Source: Xenoacremonium recifei
Taxonomy: Eukaryota; Ascomycota; Sordariomycetes; Hypocreales; Nectriaceae
Length of the DNA: 64,000 nt
NCBI GenBank assembly: GCA_012184525.1
Contig: WOFQ01000016.1
Location: 248,001-312,000 of the forward strand
Direction: 5' to 3'
The notes under the pieces are model-generated. The model was not told the origin of the DNA. It worked only from the letters and a program-made list of their open reading frames with translations, and did not search any database. Each line of letters starts with the position of its first letter. Within the stretch, counting starts at the first letter, position 1. Positions 1 to 10,755 of the stretch are shown one piece after another. The position numbers and the translations under genes are program-made.

Positions 1-384
1 GTACGTCGCCCGGAAGACATTGGAGATCACCGTCCTCAGGAATGGGAGATGGTGGATAACCGAGACGATGCGAACACTGGTGATCTGGACCTTGCATTGA
101 ACTTTGTCGCTTTCGTCAATGAGATAACGGAAGTCAATGATATAACGGAACATGGGACGTATGAGTGGTTCGAATGGTTAATGGCAGTGAATCATACAAT
201 CAGTCAAATCGGCATCTCGGTCGGAGTTTTGGCTTATGAAGACACTCTAGTCACCTGCGACGAGTTTGCAATGGAGAAGCTGAGAGGCATCGAGTTCAGA
301 GAAATGTCCGAAGATTTCCACATCACGGCAACACAGGCGGCAGAGAGAGAAGGCTATGAAGCCGACGGGTCCACGGAATCGTGA
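1..384 (+). CDS. 3' end of an unknown protein gene, cut by the window edge
   Basis: A reading frame is open from base 1 and ends in TGA at 382-384, so the visible part is the C-terminal portion of a longer protein. The first internal Met is at position 49, but the frame is open upstream of it, so that Met need not be the start. The visible ~127 residues are acidic and soluble, with no transmembrane segment and no motif I recognise. The first bases (GTACGT) also resemble an intron donor, so the true exon could begin slightly inside the window. It is convergent with the aldolase-family gene, whose stop codon lies 35 bp further on. Function unknown. Confidence 0.5.
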   Translation, partial: VRRPEDIGDHRPQEWEMVDNRDDANTGDLDLALNFVAFVNEITEVNDITEHGTYEWFEWLMAVNHTISQIGISVGVLAYEDTLVTCDEFAMEKLRGIEFREMSEDFHITATQAAEREGYEADGSTES

Positions 385-419
385 ATAGGCCACGTATATT
401 CACTTCGTCGGCGGGCCGT

Positions 420-1459
420 CTACAGAGAATCCTCTATCTTCTGCATCGCATCCAACACAGGCTTCCAGTTCGCCCACTCAGCATCACCTCCGGGAATCCC
501 GCCACACAGCGGCAACCGCGTGCCATCCAAATCACCAAACCCGCGCAACCGACTCACAGTCTCCTTGATCCCCAGCGTGCCATACCGCACAACGAGTTCC
601 TCCATGGCACTCACGCGGAACTGCAACAAGCGACGCTCACGCACCTCCTCATGCGACGGCTGCTCCTTGGCTGCCAGTGCATACAGCCGCAGCAGCGCCT
701 TGGGGAAGAAACCCGCAGACCCGTCGATGGCGCCCGCGATACCTACTGTCACTGCCGGGAGAAGCTGCTGGCCCAGGCCTGTGAAGGGGTGGAAGTGCGT
801 GTAGTCGATGTCGGGGTTGCTGGCGATTTGCGCATGGTACGAGATGTCGCCGTGGGAGAGCTTACATCCGACGATGTTGGGGTGCTTTGAGAGCGTCGCG
901 AACGTCGACGGGAGGACCTTGACATTGTTTGAGACGCCAGGATAGTGGTAACTGCGAGAGTTAGCTACTACACTCTGTTGTAAAACTTAATTGGGAGTTG
1001 GACGTACATCATGACTGGGATCGGGCTCTGATCTGCCACCGCTGTGAACCAACGTATAATGCCCTCCTGCGTCGTCGTCGCAGCATTGTATCCCGGCACA
1101 AGACACAACCCCCACTGCGCACCCGCCTTCTGCGCATCAACAAGCTGTTCAACCGTCTCTTCAACGCTATGCGTCGCCGTACCCGCGATGATCGGGTAAT
1201 CCTTGAAGCCCGCCTCGTCAAGCGCCTTGCGCACACCACTCAGCAGCGCATGTCGATCCCGCGGATGCAAATGCACGGCCTCGCCCGTAGTGCCCAGCAC
1301 GACTTGCCCGCGAATGCCCGCCTTGGCGAGATAAACCGCGTAGGCGCCCTGCGTGGTGATGTCGAGCGGAGGAGTAGTGGCGTTGTAAGTGGAGGAGGAC
1401 TTGGAGGCGAAGAAGGTGACGACGGGGACGTAGACGCCCGCGGGAGGAGGGGAGGCCAT
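420..1459 (-). CDS. Dihydrodipicolinate synthase/N-acetylneuraminate lyase family aldolase
   Basis: Two exons, 1459-1008 and 951-420, give 327 residues; the intron 1007-952 has a GTACGT donor and CGCAG acceptor, and splicing creates the motif YHYPGVS. Family hallmarks seen are GTTGEAVHL in the N-terminal third, the catalytic-type Tyr in YHYPG, and VGCKLSHGD with the candidate Schiff-base Lys. The protein should be a class I (beta/alpha)8 aldolase or lyase acting on a 2-keto acid, in the cytosol or mitochondria. Fungi make lysine by the aminoadipate route, so true dihydrodipicolinate synthesis is unlikely. More plausible roles are 4-hydroxy-2-oxoglutarate aldolase or a sugar-acid (2-keto-3-deoxy) aldolase; the sequence alone does not decide between them. 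The start Met is followed directly by the conserved beta-strand segment GVYVPVVTFF. Confidence 0.88.
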
Positions 1460-2147
1460 GGTCTGTAGGAAAGGATTGGGAGAAGAGGGAATGTGTGAGA
1501 GAATATGAGAGAGTGTGGTGTTGCAGTGAGGGGTTGGCTCATGACGGGATTATAGCCATGTCGTGCAGCACAGCGCCGACCCGCGGGCTCGGGACCTCGG
1601 GGTATCTGCCAGCGACTTCTGGGGGCGATGCGGGTCGAGGGCATAACATCATCTGCGCCTCGGGAGAATTAGTCCATCTGGAGAATTCTAGCTGGCGATC
1701 GAGGGAGTTAGCCTGATTGAGCAAGGTTGAGTTTAGAGGGCCGTTGAGGTGGATAGTTCTATGGTACTGCTAGCAATGAGTGAGTAGAGTAAAGTATATA
1801 TATTTAGTTGTGCCTCTGTCTCGAGCCGAGGTTGACTCGCAATTCTCATCTGTCTTGCGTGATCGAACTTCCGGAAAGACTCGGAGGCCGTCTGCAGGAA
1901 GGCTTGTTGAAACCTCCCCCAAAAAGATCCCAGATTGTCAAACATTGAGACCTCGCTTGCTTTTCTATGTAAATGATGTCTTTCTTCCCTCATAACAGCT
2001 CAATCATGATCATGCCTTATCCCAGGCTATAGTCGAGATATCTATTATAGTATCTCTAGGTCTCTTCCAGCCTCAATCAATACCTACCTCGGGGTTCCTC
2101 CGTCGGTGGCATATCTTCTCAATCAACCCGCTGGTTCGTTCCCAAGA
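1460..2147. other. Intergenic: upstream region of the aldolase gene and 3' flank of homoserine kinase
   Basis: This 688-bp stretch holds the promoter and 5' UTR of the aldolase-family gene and the 3' flank of homoserine kinase. Short open frames here overlap on both strands and show no family resemblance. I see no RNA gene or repeat. Confidence 0.6.
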
Positions 2148-3328
2148 CTATCGGATGACTTGGGTGCCGGTAGCGGGCTCTAAGATCTTCCATTCACACG
2201 CTAGGTTCTTGTTCTCGTTATGTTCCCGAAGCTTAGCAATGATCTTCTCGGCAATCTGCTCGAAGTTATGAGTCGCAAGAGCCAGAATCGTCGGGCCCGC
2301 TCCTGAGAGGCAGACGCCCAAGAAACCAGGCTCAGTCTTTGGCGACATGGACTCGACGATCTGTGTCAAGCCCGGGATGAGCGTCTGCCGGTACGGCTGA
2401 TGGATCTTGTCCTGCATAGCCAGGTGGATGAGCTCAGGGTCAGGGGGTGATTGACCCAAAGCCACGGGGAGGAGAGCAATGCGTTGCAAGTTGAAAGTCT
2501 ATGCCGAGTAAGCCTATTGCAAAGATATCACATTAACAATCAGCCGATTACTCACCACATCAACTCGAGGATACTTCTCCGGGAGAACGGAACGGGCCTG
2601 GTGAGTAGGCACTTGGAAGTCGGGAATGATGGCAATGGCCTTGATCTCCTTCGCCCAGGGGAACTTGATGTGATGACCGATGCCATGGGGAGGCTCCGGG
2701 GGCCGCTTGCCCGTGTCTTCGCCTCCTGCTGGTGCAGGCAGAACCTCACTGAGGGGGATTTCGGTGCGGGCGACGTCTTCAGGAGTCAGGGGCTTGAGGT
2801 AAGTTCCCACAAAGCCTCCGTACAGGGCAGCTCCAACATTGTCTGGATGTCTCTCTGTCAAGCTGTTAGGTGATAGTCCTCACGATCGACGGTATGCTAC
2901 GAACCAATCATCAGACAGTAGTCGAACAGTCTGTCCAGGTCCAAGTCCTTGAGGCCACCGACCTCCTTGCCCAAGACGACTCCCGCAACTACGGCAGCAC
3001 CAGAGGAGCCCAGACCACGGCCTAGAGGAATCGGGTTCTTGATGTGCACGTGAGTCTCGACGGGGAAGTTCCGCTGGTCGTGGCATCGCAGCACGTACAG
3101 GGCCACACGGGTGATCAGGTTGACCTGGGGGTCCAGGCTGATATCGCTAGTGCCCTCACCTTGGCCCTCGTAGGTGATTCTGCAGTTCAGGGGGTGCTCG
3201 GACCGGGTTTGCGTGCGGTCGATGGTGACATGCAGCTCGAGGTAGACGGACAGCGCCAGGCCGATCACATCGAAGCCCGGGCCGATGTTGGCGCTCGAGC
3301 ACGGCGTCTTGATGACGAATGACTCCAT
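2148..3328 (-). CDS. thrB/THR1: Homoserine kinase (threonine biosynthesis)
   Basis: Three exons (3328-2905, 2854-2556, 2498-2148) encode 357 residues, the usual length. The GHMP-kinase architecture is clear: an N-terminal SSANIGPGFDVIGLAL strand, the phosphate loop PLGRGLGSSGAAVVAG, ERHPDNVGAALYGGF formed across intron 1, TFNLQRIALL formed across intron 2, and the C-terminal GVCLSGAGPTILAL motif. The enzyme phosphorylates L-homoserine to O-phosphohomoserine with ATP in the cytosol, feeding threonine synthase. Donors are GTTCGT and GTGAGT; acceptors are GACAG and CATAG. An element at 3435-3441 (TGAGTCG) matches a Gcn4/CpcA TGASTCA site at six of seven bases. Cross-pathway control is expected for this gene, but the match is weak. 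Confidence 0.96.
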
Positions 3329-3956
3329 GACTGTGGTTGAAACAGTAGGGATGTCACCGCCGGGTTGCGAGGGAGGGATTGGGAGTGCTGGGGGCGAGCA
3401 ATTGCGCGATGGGGGCGTCTGGTGGTGAGGTGAGTGAGTCGAGAGAAGTTTTGCTGTTCTCGCGCAGGTCTGGCCCGATGACGGAGCCCCTCATCCCGTG
3501 TAGTCATCCATGAGGGTGTCAATTGGCGGCGGGGTAATTTTTTTCTGCTGGCCTGCGCGCGATGAGTCCCCTGATAGCGGGGTAATTGGCACCCTGATTG
3601 GCTGCGGCGGGTGCGCATTTTCGCACGCCATTTTCAGGTTCGGCAGCCGCTGGAACCGCCATGGATGTCGCTGCCGGATCGTCGCTGCCACCCAAATAAA
3701 CCTCAACACCATGAATCTCCCGAGATGGCATGTTTCCTTGGCACAAAAAGCTTCACATTCGATTTTGACGATGGCTAATTAGAATCCGCGCCACAGCAGC
3801 CGTTTATATGCATACACGGTGCCAGCGATTCACCTCCGATGACCCTGTCGGCGGGCGGGGTAACTCTTTGCTTCTCTCCCTCCTGCTGTTTTTCCAATGA
3901 TACAAGCTTGCTTTATTGTGTAAGAAGTTTACAATTCGCGACTCTGCCTCGCCTCT
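3329..3956. promoter_or_regulatory. Intergenic: homoserine kinase upstream region
   Basis: This 628-bp region lies between the stop of the OYE-like gene and the start of homoserine kinase, both on the minus strand. Small open frames overlap on both strands and look non-coding. Apart from the near-match to a Gcn4/CpcA site at 3435-3441, I see nothing specific. Confidence 0.5.
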
Positions 3957-5330
3957 TCAAAGTTTGCAAGCATCGCCGCCGTCGATGGTCATCGCAGGCA
4001 AATCAACGCCCTCTAGATCTACGTACCCATATCGCTCCGATTTATCACCGTCTTCTTCCATAATTGCCTCCCACTTAGCGAAGCTCTTTTGGAACGCTTC
4101 CACCACCTCGGGCTTGGTGAGATCCATTGGGGCCTGGTTCCTCCCAAGCTGTCGCATCTGGGTCCCAGCCACCACCTCTGTCAATCCGTAATCTTGAGTA
4201 TCGATGCTCGGGATCAAGGTGCCCGTTTTCAAGCTGCCTGATAGGATGTCCTTGGCTAGAGCTGGCTCAGCACAGAACGGGCGAGCCAACCCGACACCGT
4301 CGACCACCTCGAGGGCTCTGACCATGGCGTTGACAGTTCGGAAACCGCCCGTCACGTATACTTTGGTCTTGCTCAGTTTTGGAACAATTGCTTCGGCAAA
4401 CTCCAGAAAGAAGGCCTCTCGCTTTTTGGTCGACTCTCGCTTATGCTCAAACGCCATGTCTTCATAAGTCCCACCCGAAAGCTCGACAAAGTCGAATTGA
4501 CATGTCGTCTCCAACAGCTCGCAAAGCTCAGCGCACTCCTCGGGCGTAGTTCCATTGTCATCGAATTCAACCGAGTTTAGCTTAACACCTAGAATGAAAC
4601 CGCTGGCAAGCGGTATCCGTGATCTGATAGAGGACACTATCTCGATAATAATACGCGCTCGGTTAGCGATTGATCCTCCATACTCATCAGTTCGGTGGTT
4701 GGTCCTGCGCGACAAGAACTGAGAGAGAAGATAACCGTGGGCTGCATGGAGTTGCACGCCATTGAAGCCCGCCTTGTAGAGAAACTCAGCTGCGTGCGTA
4801 AAAGCTGCAACGAGCCCCCGGATCTCCTCCTTACTGGCAGCGTGTGGCTTAGCAAACTTCATGCCCCAGACATCCTTGTCAAGATGTATAGCAGAAGCTG
4901 AGACGGGGTCTGTTTGGAACCGAGTTTGGACTTGCCGTCCAGCATGAGAGACTTGTCCGAGAAAGAGGCTGCCATCATGAGTCCCTGCATGGGCAAGACG
5001 CTTATATGCGTCGAAGCGGAGTCCTTCAAAAGGCTCGTCCGGAGGAATGATAAGATTTCCAGCGGCCTCGATGTTCACAGGGTCGACCATGAGGTTGCCA
5101 GTGAGCAGCATCCCGATCCCTCCCTTGCCGAACCACTTGTATGTGTTGATGATGCTCTCGGTTGGAATACCACGCTGACTAAGGTCTTTTGGATCCCACG
5201 ACGACAGACGCTCTGTCATAGCCGCCTTTAGAAACCTGTTCTTCGCAATGAATTTCGAGAATGGGAACTCAAGGGGCCGCCCTAACGGCGTGGGGTCAGC
5301 TTCTCCAGCTCCATATCGAGGTCTCGTCAT
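3957..5330 (-). CDS. Old-yellow-enzyme-like NADH:flavin oxidoreductase
   Basis: A single exon encodes 457 residues. The N-terminal part (FIAKNRFLKAAMTERLS) and the motif QLHAAHGYLLSQFLSRRTNHRTDEYGG, whose residues bind substrate and FMN, define the OYE TIM-barrel family. PFPFCAEP-type phosphate-binding sequence (GVGLARPFCAEPALAKDIL) sits near residue 370. Expected activity is NAD(P)H-dependent reduction of activated C=C bonds with FMN. It is longer than classical OYEs (about 360-400) owing to a ~60-residue C-terminal extension. It is divergent from the NmrA-like gene, with 471 bp between the starts and a TATTTATA box at 5418-5411 about 85 bp upstream. The natural substrate is unknown; enone reduction in secondary metabolism or xenobiotic degradation are both possible. 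Confidence 0.92.
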   Translation of the reverse strand: MTRPRYGAGEADPTPLGRPLEFPFSKFIAKNRFLKAAMTERLSSWDPKDLSQRGIPTESIINTYKWFGKGGIGMLLTGNLMVDPVNIEAAGNLIIPPDEPFEGLRFDAYKRLAHAGTHDGSLFLGQVSHAGRQVQTRFQTDPVSASAIHLDKDVWGMKFAKPHAASKEEIRGLVAAFTHAAEFLYKAGFNGVQLHAAHGYLLSQFLSRRTNHRTDEYGGSIANRARIIIEIVSSIRSRIPLASGFILGVKLNSVEFDDNGTTPEECAELCELLETTCQFDFVELSGGTYEDMAFEHKRESTKKREAFFLEFAEAIVPKLSKTKVYVTGGFRTVNAMVRALEVVDGVGLARPFCAEPALAKDILSGSLKTGTLIPSIDTQDYGLTEVVAGTQMRQLGRNQAPMDLTKPEVVEAFQKSFAKWEAIMEEDGDKSERYGYVDLEGVDLPAMTIDGGDACKL

Positions 5331-5801
5331 GATGTCGCTGCGGACGCGCAGGTTGCTGCGCGGAAATATCGTTTACTTCTTTGAGAAAAGTAGAAAGAAA
5401 TGCACTCAGCTATAAATACTCACATGGCCATGGCTTTCGTCGTACTTTTATATCACATCAATTGAACCTGTTGCTTCATTAAGCCAAAAGGTTGGATTAT
5501 TAAAGTCCTGTTGGGTGGCTTTCCTCTTGGAGCGCGTGACCGAGGCTAGCTGCTATTGGCCCGTACGGTGCAAACTTGCTCTTTTAGGTCCTGCAGATAG
5601 TCCTCCTGCCTGATTTGAACTGCAACCGAGTTCTACGTTTCCCCCCGCCTCTGCGTGTTTCGAGTGTGAGATCGCCCGCACGCATTTATAAAACTGGCTT
5701 GCGATAGAAACCCGACTCATTAAACTAAGATCATTGTTATAATTATTGTGTTCAAGATCCTTTTTTGTCTCAAAAAGTAAATAACAGTTCAACTCACCAC
5801 A
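5331..5801. promoter_or_regulatory. Divergent promoter of the OYE-like and NmrA-like genes
   Basis: This 471-bp region separates two divergent starts. A TATAAAA box at 5687-5693 lies 109 bp before the NmrA-like ATG. A TATAAATA at 5411-5418 (TATTTATA on the minus strand) serves the OYE-like gene. The shared intergenic region suggests co-regulation. Confidence 0.6.
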
Positions 5802-6791
5802 ATGGCCCTTAGCTCGGAGAAGAAACTCGTGGTGGTCATTGGAGGCACCGGGATGGTTGGTGGCTCGGTCGCCCGCTCTCTACAAGGCAACCCTCAATTT
5901 CGGGTTCGCTTGACTACCCGTGACAAATCAGCACCTCGAGCTCAGAGCCGCATCAGCCAAGGGTTTGAGGTCATCCAGGCCAATTCTTGGAACGCAGACG
6001 AGCTAGACGTTGCTTTCAAGGGCGCTTTCGCAGTTTTCCTCAACACAGACTCTGACGATGTTAACTTCAAGAACGAAGTTGGCCCGCCCGAGTCGGCTAT
6101 GGGCAAAATTGTTATTGACGCCGCTATCCGACAAGGAGTGCCACACTTTGTCTTCGCTGGACTTCCGGAGTCCAATAGATTGACCAATGGTGAAGTTCCC
6201 ATCGTCTCTTTCGATGGTAAAAATGCGATAGCGAATTACGGACGCAAAGCTGGGTTCACAGCATTTGCTGAAGTTAATCTTGGATGGGCTATGGACATCT
6301 TCTGGCTGGAGACATACGGTAAAGCTTTTGGCGGCTTTGCTACCATCCCGGACAAGGAAGGGTTCTTAACCATCAAAATCTTCCCCATGGCAAGGATTCC
6401 CTGGACGTCTGTTCGCGACGACTACGGAGACATAGTACATGGCGTTCTCCTCGATCCGGCCGAGCACGATAAGAAGACCATCTGGGCGATTTCCAACCAT
6501 ACCAGTTTCCAAGACGTTGCAGATGCGTACAATCGTGTCACAGGCACGCAGGTGGCAAGATATGTTCCAGAGCTGGAACCACTGAAGGCAGCCACGCCAG
6601 GAAAGACCAAGGAGGTCAACGGTCTGCGAAACTACTGCACATATATGGAGGGAAAATATTGTAATGGACAGGTTACCAACGACGATCTGCTGAAGCAGAG
6701 CCGTGCCTTGAAGGAAAAGGGTGTGCGTGCTCGTGGCCGTACGGATGCTGAGCTGCAGACGATCGAGGGATTCATTCGAGCATCTGTCTAG
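5802..6791 (+). CDS. NmrA-like NAD(P)-binding Rossmann protein
   Basis: A single exon encodes 329 residues. The N terminus holds a Rossmann nucleotide-binding motif, VVVIGGTGMVGGSVARSL (residues ~9-26, GGxGxxGG). The rest follows the NmrA/isoflavone-reductase-like fold, including PHFVFAGLPESNR around residue 125 and the IPWTSVRDDYGDIV segment. No catalytic Tyr-x3-Lys pair typical of active SDRs is obvious, so it may be a redox-sensing regulator (as NmrA binds AreA) or an atypical reductase. It is convergent with the cupin gene and divergent from the OYE-like gene. A role in the surrounding redox block is inference from location only. Confidence 0.9.
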   Translation: MALSSEKKLVVVIGGTGMVGGSVARSLQGNPQFRVRLTTRDKSAPRAQSRISQGFEVIQANSWNADELDVAFKGAFAVFLNTDSDDVNFKNEVGPPESAMGKIVIDAAIRQGVPHFVFAGLPESNRLTNGEVPIVSFDGKNAIANYGRKAGFTAFAEVNLGWAMDIFWLETYGKAFGGFATIPDKEGFLTIKIFPMARIPWTSVRDDYGDIVHGVLLDPAEHDKKTIWAISNHTSFQDVADAYNRVTGTQVARYVPELEPLKAATPGKTKEVNGLRNYCTYMEGKYCNGQVTNDDLLKQSRALKEKGVRARGRTDAELQTIEGFIRASV

Positions 6792-7052
6792 GTTGGCCAC
6801 CAATAAACTGTAAGCTCTTAGAGAAAGCGAAGGGAAATTAATACGAAAGGAGAATTTTCACAATGTTGCTTTCCTGCCGAAATCTCACTGCAGCGTCTGC
6901 TCTGCTGTGAAAAAAAGCAGGGTGGGTCGTATTCGCTGGTTGAAAGGTGCTGACCCCGACTTCAGATTTCTAGAGGATTTCAATCACTTTGTGAACAAGA
7001 GTATTTTGGCTTTTAGGTACATTCTGCAATCCCGAAGTTTTCTGCACTTATT

Positions 7053-7433
7053 TCAAACAAGCGTGACCTTTCCTTCTGAATCCATAAAAACAGCGACATT
7101 CGCAAAGTCATCGCTGCATTCAAATGTGATCGTCTGTCCTTTCAACATGACCATGACGTCCCCCTTGCCTAAGGTGAAGCTCTCCCCGCCGTTCACCTCG
7201 ATCTTAATTGTTCCCTGAGTGACAAAGAGAAATTCGTCAACAGGCCAGACCAATGTATCCCTGCCCTTCTCTCTTAGCATGCCAACGACAACCTTTCCGT
7301 TCTCAGAGCGATAGATAATGGACTTTGTGCCATCGTAGGTAGGGAATGGTTCTTCGGGAAAGGAATCCCAATGGCCGTGAGGGACAGCTTTAGGATCGCG
7401 GGTGCCCGTGACGTTGCCTTGAGACTCTGGCAT
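7053..7433 (-). CDS. Small single-domain cupin
   Basis: A single exon encodes 126 residues. The pattern WPVDEFLFVTQGTIKIEVNGGESFTLGKGDVMVMLKGQTITFE is that of a cupin motif 1/2 barrel, close to EutQ-like or DUF861-like cupins. The first motif has D-E rather than the H-x-H pair usual in metal cupins, so a metallo-enzyme activity is uncertain. Single-domain cupins of this sort act as small isomerases, dioxygenases or binding proteins. It is divergent from the GMC oxidoreductase (792 bp between starts) and convergent with the NmrA-like gene, so it probably belongs to the same expression block. Substrate unknown. Confidence 0.82.
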   Translation of the reverse strand: MPESQGNVTGTRDPKAVPHGHWDSFPEEPFPTYDGTKSIIYRSENGKVVVGMLREKGRDTLVWPVDEFLFVTQGTIKIEVNGGESFTLGKGDVMVMLKGQTITFECSDDFANVAVFMDSEGKVTLV

Positions 7434-8225
7434 GGTAGTTGCTCACGAAGTAGAGATTGCGTGTGATTTGAACGTGACGCAGAAGCTGGTATGATAAAGC
7501 GGGAAATATTCGGATTCTCCAGATGTCCAGGTCAAAATGTACAAATAAATCATGAAAGAACTCGCATCAATGAGGAAATGAATCTTTACACTGCTTACTG
7601 AGCTGATCCTTTGGCAATTCAACTATGCTGCTCGGTACGAGTCCCAAAAAAGCAAGCTTCCAGTACGGTTGTCCCCCCTCACCTGTACCCGGTGGCGCTG
7701 ATTATTGACAGTGCGGGACAACTGTTCCAACTGACAGTCATTTTAGCAGGATACTTTGGTACGTACCTGTAAATGTCTTTGTTCAGTTTCTACAAGTGAG
7801 AGTTCTAGAATCTGCGATTGCTCTCCGATAAGACGCTCTAGATTCTACTTTAGCGTGGTTGCGTAGGCCGGATCATACTTGCCTATTGGGGATTGGAAAC
7901 GAGATTCAGATTGAGGGGTAGATCATGTGGCATTTCCCGGCCCCTCCCTCCTTTTCACTGATTCCGGAGTAGATTCTGGGGGCGATAGGGTCGTTAGTGG
8001 CCAAGATCCACACCGGCACGATTCATGAGGCGACATTTACTTCACCGTATGCTTATCTGTTACGAAATGTTGGATTCTCGTTCCGAGACTGCTCTGGGAA
8101 GCTATCTGATGAAAGAGGACTGATCCGACCGGGCTTGCTGTTTGTATATAGACACACTTGCTTTGGGGGAAGTTTGCAACACGTCAAGTTCTAGAATTAT
8201 TGCTTTTGCGCTCCCTCGTGACGCC
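7434..8225. promoter_or_regulatory. Divergent promoter of the cupin and GMC oxidoreductase genes
   Basis: This 792-bp region contains a TATATA box at 8145-8150, 76 bp before the GMC start. The 65- and 123-residue open frames that begin inside it merely run into the GMC exon. I see no RNA gene or repeat. Confidence 0.5.
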
Positions 8226-9902
8226 ATGACGATTATTGACAAACTCTCTCATACCCGCCCCTTCGACTATGTAGTTGTTGGTGGTGGTACCGCTGGTTGC
8301 ATTGTCGCCAGTCGGCTGGCAGAAAAACTTCCCCATGCCAGTATTCTCATGATAGAGGGTGGCGGAAGCGACTTCGAACAAGAGAATATCCTATCTCTCA
8401 AGGGACTTGTAGATCTCTGGGACTCTGAAGACTACGATTATGGCTACCGTTCAATTCCCCAGCCATTCGGTAAGCTGGTTGTTGCCAGACCTTTCTCGAT
8501 CAAGTTAATCTGATGCGCCCCAGGAAACAGCAACATTATCCACTCACGAGCCAAGATGCTAGGCGGCTGCTCCAGTCACAATGGTGGAATCTCATTTCTC
8601 CCGCTTGATCTGGACATGAAGCGATGGCAGAAGCTGGGCGCGAAAGGTTGGACTCATGCAGACATGGTCCGACTTTACTGCAAGCTCCGCAACAACATCA
8701 TTCCTGTTGACGAAAGGCACCGTAGTCAGATCGTCAAGGACTGGATTGCAACTTGCTCTAAGCTTTTCAATGTTCCCATCATTGAGGACTTCAACAAGGA
8801 TATCGCTCGTTCTGGAACCCTCACTCCAGGCGTTGGGTTCTTGAACGTCTCCTATACGCCAGAAAACAACCACAGGAGCAGTGCAAGCGTGGCTTACATT
8901 CATCCGATCCTAAGGGGCGAGGAATCTAGACCCAATCTGACAATCTTACAAAAGACTTGGGTTTCGAAAATCTTGATACAGAATCAGACAGCTGTTGGCG
9001 TCAGAGCCACGTCGCATTCAGGCAAAGTCTATGACATCCAAGCGACTTCAGAAGTGGTTCTATGCGCTGGCGCTATTGATACTCCTCGCCTGATGCTCTT
9101 GTCCGGTCTAGGTCCTCGTGACCAGCTTGAGTCTTTGAAGATTCCTGTCACCCTAGACATTCCCGGTGTGGGGGAGAACCTGCAGGACCACGTCGAGTCC
9201 ATGTATATGTGGGAGCTGCATGATGAGGTCCCTCCAGAACAAGTTTGCATGGGGTCAGAAGCCTCTCTCACCTTGCGGCGAGAGGCGTATAATTCGAAGG
9301 GAGATGATGCGAACACCATTGATACCATGTTCCACATGTTTACCGTTCCTTTCGACTTTTATACGAAACCAATGGGATACGAGACACCAAAGAATGCATT
9401 CTGCGTCATTCCCTACAATCCTCGACCGGCGTCGTTTGGCCGGATGTACCTGAAATCTGCAGATCCGAAAGAAAAGCCTGTCTTAGATCAGCGCTACTTT
9501 AGTGATTCTGAGGGTTATGATAAGGCCGCCAACCTTTTCATGCTGAAGGCGGCTCGCAAGATGGCGGAGGCAGAGCCTTTCAAGAAGTATCTGAAACGCG
9601 AGGTTGCTCCAGGCCCGTTGATCACTACGGATGACCAGCTTTGTGAGTACGGCCGTCGAGTCTCCAATACGGTTTATCATCCATGTGGAACTACAAAGAT
9701 GGGTGATATCGAAAGCGATCCGATGGCTGTTGTCAGCCCTTCCCTTAAGGTTCGTGGGATTGATCGACTGCGCGTCGCAGATGCTGGTGTTTTCCCTTGT
9801 ATGACTTCTATCAACCCTATGGTAACAGTGCTGTGCATTGGTGAGCGGGCAGCGGAACTCATCATTGAAGACGCAGAGAAGGCGCCTCGTGCGTCTCTAT
9901 AA
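8226..9902 (+). CDS. GMC-family FAD-dependent oxidoreductase
   Basis: Two exons (8226-8469 and 8524-9902) encode 540 residues; the intron 8470-8523 has a GTAAGC donor and CCCCAG acceptor. The FAD-binding motif DYVVVGGGTAGCIVASRLAE is near the N terminus. GGCSSHNGG, the GMC signature 2 GAIDTPRLMLLSGLG, and the C-terminal active-site segments YHPCGTTKMGD (catalytic His) and SINPMVTV (Asn) are all present. The family oxidises alcohols, sugars or choline-like substrates with O2 or quinone. No signal peptide is visible, so the enzyme is probably intracellular, unlike secreted aryl-alcohol or glucose oxidases. The ATG at 8226 was chosen because it directly precedes the FAD motif and has a good context (GCCATGA). 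Substrate unknown. Confidence 0.94.
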
Positions 9903-10755
9903 GTAGTTTACTTTTCTAATATACGATTACCAAATTATCTATCATGATAAAGTTGGAAAAGACTTCACTTTTCCTTTCAGTGTGTAAAATTACCAATGAG
10001 ATCGGTGTAAACAAATAAATGGCATTCTTTGCGACTTGTCAAGTATGGGCTTTTGCAGTGTTTCGCAAGACATGCCATGGCTTGACTAAAGAATCGGTCC
10101 TGCGCCTTCAGGAAAAAAAAGGAAAGGAATGACTGATTGATCCTCGGTTGACACCCAATAAAGCAGGTAGATTGAGTAGAAGCTGTAAATACACCAAGAT
10201 CTGGAGGAAGACTTGTCCTATTAAAGGTTGTTGTCGACACAAGGTGCGTCAAATGCAGGACACTAGGCAGCATGACGGAAGAAACAACCGAGCAAGCGCG
10301 TTATGAGAATGAGAACGCCGTTGTCTGTCTGGGGTAGGTATTAGAATGTCTTCTCCGATCAACCAATGCGCATTCTTCATTTCCGCGCTATTACATATGT
10401 GCTTTAGCCTGGGAGATTTCCGGCGATAAACACCCGTCCTACTGGACCCATTTCGCATATCTGCCCTTTTTGGCAGTTATGGCTTTTCCTCGACACTGAC
10501 TGGGTCGCCGCAAATGCTTTCGTTCAGCACCTTGATGCAGCAAGTTGACTATCTCTTCAAGCTTCTGGACTGCAAAGCCGGTGAAGGCAGCTAGGCAAAG
10601 GCCGGGTTATGCTACGCGTGACCTCTAGCTCCTTGACTATTTAGTCAACTCTGACGAAATAATTTGTTGGGCCTTGTTCTCTCCCTGTGCACCAGCTTTC
10701 CTCAGCAGGTAGAGTACAGAGAAATTCATTCAATCGTCTCGTCAGTCCTTTCAAG
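9903..10755. other. Intergenic between GMC oxidoreductase and DAAO-like gene
   Basis: This 853-bp stretch contains the 3' flank of the GMC gene and the promoter of the DAAO-like gene. Open frames here are short, on both strands, and unsupported. Nothing else seen. Confidence 0.6.

Noticed and set aside
381..890. 169-residue plus-strand frame at the aldolase locus
   Set aside because: Antisense shadow of the DHDPS-family gene, which has clear catalytic motifs on the minus strand.
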